Source of the DNA: JAFDCJ01 sp964527835
GTDB lineage: Bacteria > Desulfobacterota > Desulfobacteria > Desulfobacterales > JAFDCJ01
Assembly: GCA_964527835.1 (NCBI GenBank)
Contig: CAZGNV010000017.1
Location: 9,118-73,117 of the forward strand
Length of the DNA: 64,000 nt
Direction: 5' to 3'
The notes below the pieces were generated by a model, which saw only the letters and a list, made by a program, of their open reading frames with translations, searched no databases and had not been told where the DNA came from. The translations under genes were made by a program, and so were the position numbers. Shown piece after piece: positions 58,736-64,000 of this stretch (its first letter is position 1; each line of letters begins with the position of its first letter).

Positions 58736-60634
58736 TTGATAAGTTACAAATCAAATACCGTTGCCGCCGGTGAATCCCGTTCAATTGCAAGGCCTCGTGC
58801 CAGCCGCCTGGGGCTCTATGCAGCCCTGGCGTTGCTTTTGATTATCGCCCCCCATCTCATGCCGGACAGCTACTGGCTGAGGATTTACACCATGACCGGG
58901 CTGTGGGTGATGCTGGCGCTCGGTTTAAACGTGGTGGCCGGGTTTGCCGGCCTGCTTGATCTGGCCTACGTGGCCTTTTTCGGCATCGGCGGCTACACTT
59001 TCGCCCTGCTGTCGTCGAACCAGTTCGATGTCCATCTGCCGTTTTTTCTAGTCCTGCCCTTAGCCGCCTTTTGCACCATGGGCATCGGCCTGGCCCTGGG
59101 ATCCACCAGCATCCGCCTCAAGGGCGACTACCTGGCCATCGTCACCCTGGCCTTCGCGCAGATTTTCAAGCTGCTGCTGCTCAACCTTGACAGCCCGGTT
59201 GACATTACCGGCGGGGTCAACGGCATCTTCGGCTTCGATCCCATCAGCATCTTCGGACTGCCTATTACCTCTCCGCTGGCCTATGCCTACCTCATCTGGC
59301 TGGCCGCCGTGCTGGCTGCCGCCGGGTCCTTTCGCATCAAGGCTTCGCGCATCGGGAGGGGGTGGGAAGCCATCCGTGAAGACGAATTGGCGGCCGAGGC
59401 CATGGGGGTCAACACCACCTGGATGAAATTGCTGGCTTTTGCCGGCGGCGCCTTTGTTGCCGGGGCGGCCGGCTGCCTGTTCGCTTCCTTTCAGGACTCC
59501 GTCTTTCCCAACAATTTTGACTTTCAGCAGCTGGTGATCGTCTACTGCATGGTGATTCTCGGCGGCCTGGGCAACATCACCGGTGTGATTGCCGGCGCGG
59601 TGATCCTTTCCATTCTGCCGGAGTTTCTGCGGGAATACGGCGCCTACCGCATGATGTCCTACGGACTGATCCTGATCGTTTTAATGGCGCTGCGGCCCCA
59701 GGGGATCATGGGCGACATTGGTTTTCTTAAACGCAGGCAAAAGCGCCCGGACCGGGATGAAAGCGGTCGGCTCAGGGCCTCCACCGATCTTTATTACGAG
59801 CCGCGGAACGGTGATGTCAGGACTCACAAAGCACAGATCCGCTTTCGGAAAAGCAGCCGGGTGATGCTGGAGATCAAAAACATCACCCAGGATTTCGGCG
59901 GCATCCAGGCGGTCAGCAACCTGAGTTTCGTGGTGCATGAAAAAGAGATCCTGAGCATCATCGGACCCAACGGAGCCGGCAAAACCACCCTGTTCAATCT
60001 CATCTCGGGCATTTATCCGCCCACGAAAGGCTCCATTTTTTTTGAAGGCGCACCGATCACGGGATTAAAACCCCACCGGGTCGTCAGGGCCGGCATCGCA
60101 CGCACCTTTCAAAACCTGCGTCTGTTCAACAAAATGAGCGTCTTTGACAATGCCCGGGTGGGCCGTTTCTGCCGCACCAGCGCCGGCCCGATGGTCGTGC
60201 TGCTGAACCTGCCGCGGCATCGTCGGGAAGAGCAGGAAACCGACCGCAAAACCCGGGAAATCCTCGCGCTTTTCGGCGGCCGGCTGACCGGCTACCGCTT
60301 CGACCAGCAGGCGATGTTCCTGTCTTATGCCAACCGCCGGCGGCTGGAAATCGCCCGTGCCCTGGCCACCGACGCCCGGCTGCTCCTGCTCGATGAGCCG
60401 TCAGCCGGCATGAATCCCCAGGAAACCGTCGAAATCACGGCTTTCATCAAAACCCTGCGGGACGTGTTCGGCTACACCATCCTGGTCATCGAGCACAAGC
60501 TCAACGTGGTGCGCGGCATCTCCGACCGGGTCATCGCCCTGGACTACGGGGTCAAGATTGCCGAGGGCAGCTACGATGAGGTGGCATGCAATGAGCAGGT
60601 GGTCGAAGCCTATCTGGGGCGCAAGCGAAAATAA
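58736..60634 (+). CDS. Fused LivM permease and LivG ATPase
   Basis: A single 632-residue frame holds a LivM-type permease (about 25-335, GLWVMLALGLNVVAGFAGLLDLAY and GRGWEAIREDELAAEAMGVN) and a LivG-type ATPase (about 380-632). The ATPase has Walker A GPNGAGKTT, LSYANRRRLEIARAL in place of the usual signature, and Walker B LLLLDEPSAG. A charged linker (about 335-380) joins them. It starts at TTG 58736. Usually these are two genes; the fusion fixes one pore half to one ATPase half. Confidence 0.9.
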   Translation: MISYKSNTVAAGESRSIARPRASRLGLYAALALLLIIAPHLMPDSYWLRIYTMTGLWVMLALGLNVVAGFAGLLDLAYVAFFGIGGYTFALLSSNQFDVHLPFFLVLPLAAFCTMGIGLALGSTSIRLKGDYLAIVTLAFAQIFKLLLLNLDSPVDITGGVNGIFGFDPISIFGLPITSPLAYAYLIWLAAVLAAAGSFRIKASRIGRGWEAIREDELAAEAMGVNTTWMKLLAFAGGAFVAGAAGCLFASFQDSVFPNNFDFQQLVIVYCMVILGGLGNITGVIAGAVILSILPEFLREYGAYRMMSYGLILIVLMALRPQGIMGDIGFLKRRQKRPDRDESGRLRASTDLYYEPRNGDVRTHKAQIRFRKSSRVMLEIKNITQDFGGIQAVSNLSFVVHEKEILSIIGPNGAGKTTLFNLISGIYPPTKGSIFFEGAPITGLKPHRVVRAGIARTFQNLRLFNKMSVFDNARVGRFCRTSAGPMVVLLNLPRHRREEQETDRKTREILALFGGRLTGYRFDQQAMFLSYANRRRLEIARALATDARLLLLDEPSAGMNPQETVEITAFIKTLRDVFGYTILVIEHKLNVVRGISDRVIALDYGVKIAEGSYDEVACNEQVVEAYLGRKRK

Positions 60635-60635
60635 A

Positions 60636-61379
60636 ATGGACAAAAATCCAATTCTCGAATTTGAAAACGTCGACACCTATTACGGCAACATCCAGGTGCT
60701 GTACGACATTAATTTAAAGGTTTATCCGGGGGAACTGGTATGCCTGCTGGGGGGCAACGCTTCGGGCAAATCCACCACCCTGAAAACCATCCTGGGGGTG
60801 TGCAAGGTAAAGAAAGGCACGGTCAAACTGCACAATGAGCGCATCAACGGACTGCCCACCAAGAAAATAATCGCCCGGGGGGTGGCCATCGTCCCTGAAA
60901 ACCGGCGCATTTTCCCGCGCATGACGGTGCTGGAAAACCTGGAAATGGGGGCCTACCTGCGATCCGACAAAAACCAGGTCAAACAGGATATGGAAAAGGT
61001 TTTCGAACTTTTCCCCCGCCTCCGGGAAAGAATCAACCAGATGGGCGTCACCCTGAGCGGCGGCGAGCAGCAAATGCTGGCCATGGGCCGCGCCCTGCTT
61101 TCCAATCCCGACATCCTGCTGATGGATGAACCTTCCATGGGCCTTTCTCCCCTGCTGGTGGACCAGCAGTTTGAACTCATCGAAAAAGTCAACCGGCAGG
61201 GCACCACCATTTTCATGGTGGAGCAAAACGCCAACATGGCCCTGTCCATTGCCGATCGCGGCTACGTGCTGCAGACCGGCTCCATTGTGCTGGCGGATTC
61301 AGCCGAACGCTTGTTAAATAATGAAACGATGCAGGAAGCCTACCTGGGCGGCACCGAAACCTGTGAAACCCAACTTTAA
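60636..61379 (+). CDS. livF: Liv-type ABC importer ATPase (LivF)
   Basis: The 247-residue ATPase has Walker A GGNASGKSTT, the signature LSGGEQQMLAMGRALL and Walker B ILLMDEPSMG, with the LivF-type VPENRRIFPRMTV. ATG 60636 lies one base after the livMG stop codon. It completes the importer. Confidence 0.95.
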   Translation: MDKNPILEFENVDTYYGNIQVLYDINLKVYPGELVCLLGGNASGKSTTLKTILGVCKVKKGTVKLHNERINGLPTKKIIARGVAIVPENRRIFPRMTVLENLEMGAYLRSDKNQVKQDMEKVFELFPRLRERINQMGVTLSGGEQQMLAMGRALLSNPDILLMDEPSMGLSPLLVDQQFELIEKVNRQGTTIFMVEQNANMALSIADRGYVLQTGSIVLADSAERLLNNETMQEAYLGGTETCETQL

Positions 61380-61395
61380 AAAAACTGGAATTGTC

Positions 61396-61872
61396 ATGCA
61401 GGCAGAGAAAGCAGACAACAGCTATGACGGCATCGATCGGCGATCCTACATCCTGGGCATGATAACCGCTTTTGCCGAATGCGTCGCCAACGAGTGCAAA
61501 AAGCTCGCCTTTTCACCGCCTTTTTATCCCGCCGACTATGACTTGGTGGTGAAAGGCGCAGAGAGGATTGCTCGGGAGCAGGCGGTTTTTCTGTGGTATG
61601 AACAGAACCTGGACATCCCCGCCGCCCGGCGGCTGAACTGGTTTGTGATGTACAAGTTTGCCGAGGTGCTCGATGAATACCGCCGGCTGCGCAACGCTGG
61701 CTACAACCCGGCCTGGCATTTCGAAAAGTTTTCCAAACTGCTCAGCTACGGCACCGCCTGGGGCGAAGGGGCGCAGTCAGTGACCCCCCGGCTGCGCGCA
61801 CCGGCGAAAACCACCGATACTTACGCCGTCGTTCTTCTCAAGCCCGGCGACTGGCCCATCCGACAAAAGTAA
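61396..61872 (+). CDS. Conserved hypothetical protein at the end of the Liv operon
   Basis: The 158-residue protein is mainly helical (SYILGMITAFAECVANECKKLAFSPP, QAVFLWYEQNLDI, NWFVMYKFAEVLDEYRRLR) with conserved aromatic residues and no membrane helix. It starts 16 bases after livF and is likely co-transcribed. No family is recognised. It may bind or modify the imported substrate. Confidence 0.7.
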   Translation: MQAEKADNSYDGIDRRSYILGMITAFAECVANECKKLAFSPPFYPADYDLVVKGAERIAREQAVFLWYEQNLDIPAARRLNWFVMYKFAEVLDEYRRLRNAGYNPAWHFEKFSKLLSYGTAWGEGAQSVTPRLRAPAKTTDTYAVVLLKPGDWPIRQK

Positions 61873-62617
61873 AAAGTTACCCCTTTTTCACATTGTGAAC
61901 CCAAAGTCAGAATAATTGTCACCTGTTTTTCCCAGGGGATCTGAATCCCGATATTCGCCGCACCCGTTAACCTTCCGGAATTCCAGCACGATTCAGGAAA
62001 ATCATCGCCAGGGCCGCTGTTTGCACGCTTTTTGCTCAAGCATATTGCCATCATGAAAGCATTTTTTCAAATCATCATGTTTTTGGGCTGGATGGCGGCT
62101 TTGGTGTGGGTGGGACTCGAACTGGAAAAAATTCAGTTTTTCCAGTCGCTCTACGCCCTGCTGGGATAACCTGAGCGTTGCGACGTTAAAGACCGGTCGG
62201 AGTGGCAAAAAAAGGGGAACACCGGGGGAATTACTAAATGTGACTGCCGGAACGGGAGGGGGATTTTTGGGGGTTCATGACACCAGCCCCCGGGCCCGGA
62301 GTGGCGTTGCGATGCATATCTCAAGATCGATTTCTATTTTAAAGACATCTCCAATACGCTGGAATACAATAATTTCCATATAAAGAATTCTGGCAAATTC
62401 CACAAAAAATTTTGAAGCTTCAAAGATACCTTACCTTTTAAGCCGTCTATATTTACGCGTAAAAAATTTTAAAGCTTTTTACTTTTTTGTCGATAACCTT
62501 AAAGTAGGATGAATATCGCTCTTTTAATTTTTTCTCACTATTAATACTATAAAATTTGCGAGCTTTGTAGCTAATTATTAATATTCTGTTTGACCGATAG
62601 CAAAGGAAAGAAACAAA
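61873..62617. other. Intergenic region with falling GC content
   Basis: This 745-base stretch begins at normal GC content and becomes strongly AT-rich after about 62320. It contains one plausible small membrane-peptide frame (62053-62169) and no other supported gene. The change in composition marks the boundary to the AT-rich pentapeptide gene and suggests transferred DNA. Confidence 0.7.
62053..62169 (+). CDS. Possible 38-residue membrane peptide
   Basis: The frame encodes one hydrophobic helix (FFQIIMFLGWMAALVWVGLEL) and a short polar end. Such single-helix peptides are common but easily missed. No clear ribosome site is present, so confidence is low. Confidence 0.3.
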   Translation: MKAFFQIIMFLGWMAALVWVGLELEKIQFFQSLYALLG

Positions 62618-63934
62618 ATGCTAAAAAAGGATATCTTTTTAAAAATTAGTTTATTTTTTTTTCTTGCTCTATCTTTTTTTCTTTTAAATACATTTTTGGG
62701 CTGTGATAATTATAGATATAGCTTAAATAATCCCCCGAACGGAATGATTAGTCATCCAATAATGAATTCTGAATATGAGCAAGGTGACCCTATTCTTTTT
62801 GAAGCTCTTTGCAATGATGAAGAAGACGGAATTTTAGATGGAAATTCTTTAATCTGGACCTCCGACATTGATGGTGAGATAGGCATAGGAGAATCAATAA
62901 CAAGGGATGATCTTTCTATAGGGACGCATGTGATCACACTTTTAATGAGAGATAGCAAAGGAGCAAAAAGTGAGATGACAATACGCCTTAATGTAATTGA
63001 GGCTATAAAAACTGCTGCCTGGTGCAATATTAGTCCCGAACCAATTCCAGCAACTGTTATTAAGTTAATTCTTAGGACGAGTAAAAACTTCGATTGTAAA
63101 AACCTTAGTTATTCAGATTTTTCAAAGATAAATCTTGCAGGAACGTCTTTTCGGGGAGCATACATGCTTGGAGCAAATTTAAGCCGGTCCATACTATCAG
63201 GCGCAGATTTATCGCACACTGATTTAAGTGATGCTGATTTAAGCTATTCACAAATGGCAGGGGTTACGTTTGGACCATTCAAAATAAAAGGAATAAACTT
63301 ATCTGGCACAAATCTTAGTTATTTTGATTTGAGCGATTTGGATATGAGCCAAGCCATACTAAATTATACAAAGCTCGAGGGAGCTAATCTTTCTGGTACG
63401 GATCTGAGTTATGCTGATCTAAAAAAGGCAAATCTTATTGGGGCGAATCTGAAAAATGTTGATCTAACGGGAGCTGACCTGTCTGGTGCAAAATTGAATG
63501 GTGCCAATCTATCAGGAGCAGTTCTCCGAAAAACAATCCTAAAACATGCAAACCTCACGAGCGCAATATTATTGTATGATGACATGACAGCTGCAGATTT
63601 AAGAGAAGCTATTTTAAAAAATGTCGATTTAAATAACACTAATTTAAGTAATACTAATTTAAAAGGAGTTGATCTTACTAGCACTGTTTTGTATAGTGCC
63701 GATTTAAGCAACTCTAATTTAAGCATGGCAAATCTAGCTAACCAAAACCTGAGAAACGTGAATTTTAGGGATGCAAACCTCACCCGCGCTAATTTAGCCA
63801 ATTCTGATTTGAGGGGAGCTAATTTTAGTGGAGCAAATCTTTACAAAACCAATTTTAAAGGAGCAGATGTCTTGTTATTGGAAAACATTGAGCTAGCTAG
63901 AAATGTTGAAGCAGCTATGGGTCTGGCCAAATAA
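62618..63934 (+). CDS. Pentapeptide-repeat lipoprotein
   Basis: The 438-residue protein has a hydrophobic leader ending in a lipobox (NTFLGC), so it should be a lipoprotein. A PKD/Ig-like beta domain (about 40-130, with LFEALCNDEEDGIL and VITLLMRDSKGAKS) follows. The region from about 165 is a long series of A(D/N)LSxx-type pentapeptides that fold as a right-handed beta helix. GC content is far lower than in the other genes, which suggests recent acquisition. AAAGGAAAG precedes the ATG. Confidence 0.88.
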   Translation: MLKKDIFLKISLFFFLALSFFLLNTFLGCDNYRYSLNNPPNGMISHPIMNSEYEQGDPILFEALCNDEEDGILDGNSLIWTSDIDGEIGIGESITRDDLSIGTHVITLLMRDSKGAKSEMTIRLNVIEAIKTAAWCNISPEPIPATVIKLILRTSKNFDCKNLSYSDFSKINLAGTSFRGAYMLGANLSRSILSGADLSHTDLSDADLSYSQMAGVTFGPFKIKGINLSGTNLSYFDLSDLDMSQAILNYTKLEGANLSGTDLSYADLKKANLIGANLKNVDLTGADLSGAKLNGANLSGAVLRKTILKHANLTSAILLYDDMTAADLREAILKNVDLNNTNLSNTNLKGVDLTSTVLYSADLSNSNLSMANLANQNLRNVNFRDANLTRANLANSDLRGANFSGANLYKTNFKGADVLLLENIELARNVEAAMGLAK

Positions 63935-64000
63935 TATTTTACCTATATTTACTAATGAGTCCATAATTCTGTAGACATTTTTCTTCTCATATGCTATAGA

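Noticed and set aside
63409..63801. 130-residue minus-strand frame inside the pentapeptide gene
   Set aside because: It is the antisense of a regular pentapeptide repeat and mirrors its periodicity.

Overview
This window looks like chromosomal DNA from a strictly anaerobic, probably sulfate- or sulfur-reducing Desulfobacterota (Deltaproteobacteria) relative. That is inferred from gene content: a tungsten aldehyde:ferredoxin oxidoreductase with its ferredoxin, indolepyruvate:ferredoxin oxidoreductase, many acyl-CoA dehydrogenases, DsrE/TusA sulfur-carrier proteins, TRAP and Liv importers, and a sigma-54 activator. No rRNA or tRNA gene was seen, so the taxonomy is not proven. Base composition is moderately GC-rich, except for the AT-rich right end (about 62,300-64,000).

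Layout. (1) 1-4,100: a cut-off small gene, a ChrB-type chromate regulator, an AbrB/Doc toxin-antitoxin pair, a rhodanese/metallo-beta-lactamase persulfide dioxygenase and a crotonase. (2) 4,260-7,060: a promoter with a GntR-like operator, then an acyl-CoA carboxyltransferase and an acyl-CoA dehydrogenase. (3) 7,190-7,860: an XRE-like gene relic and a ParE-type toxin-antitoxin pair. (4) 7,860-28,720, all on the minus strand: a large catabolic island. It holds three acyl-CoA/alcohol dehydrogenase genes, a SnoaL-like protein, an epimerase, a complete TRAP transporter, two metal-motif-less amidohydrolase paralogs, an SCP2-type thiolase, a phenylacetate-CoA-ligase-like enzyme, two DUF2148 Fe-S proteins, an SCP2 protein, a TIGR04076-like protein, a DUF1254/1214 secreted protein, two near-duplicate SDRs and a tandem EthD protein. 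(5) 28,800-30,490: a five-gene sulfur-relay operon (DsrE, DsrH-like, DsrF-like, TusA, DsrE2). (6) 30,967-34,098: a 1043-residue TPR-GAF-AAA+ sigma-54 activator. (7) 34,100-44,000: a MNT/HEPN pair, a DUF4863 protein, IorBA, SerA, TrpB2 and a bifunctional hydroxyacyl-CoA dehydrogenase/enoyl-CoA hydratase. (8) 44,230-52,300: a hybrid histidine kinase, an EamA permease, an E1-like protein, a metal-less M24 protein and two PilZ proteins. (9) 52,330-55,380: thioesterase, AOR, ferredoxin and TIGR04076 operon. (10) 55,700-61,900: a GntR regulator and a Liv-type importer with fused LivM-LivG. (11) 62,600-63,900: an AT-rich pentapeptide-repeat lipoprotein.

How it may work together. The island reads as a CoA-dependent degradation route for an unidentified carboxylic (probably cyclic or branched) compound. 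Uptake would be by TRAP, activation by the PaaK-like ligase, then oxidation by acyl-CoA dehydrogenases, SDRs and alcohol dehydrogenase, with thiolytic cleavage at the end. A consensus sigma-54 promoter at 23,355-23,370 lies downstream of two tandem 16-bp sites spaced 21 bp apart. The same paired arrangement occurs in front of the sigma-54 activator gene, which links that activator to the operon.

Repeats are prominent. A family of long hairpins with a conserved core and covarying stems appears as four fuller and three partial copies. There is also a 145-bp MITE-like element, a large palindrome near 47.8 kb and a 254-bp identical block shared by two SDR genes.
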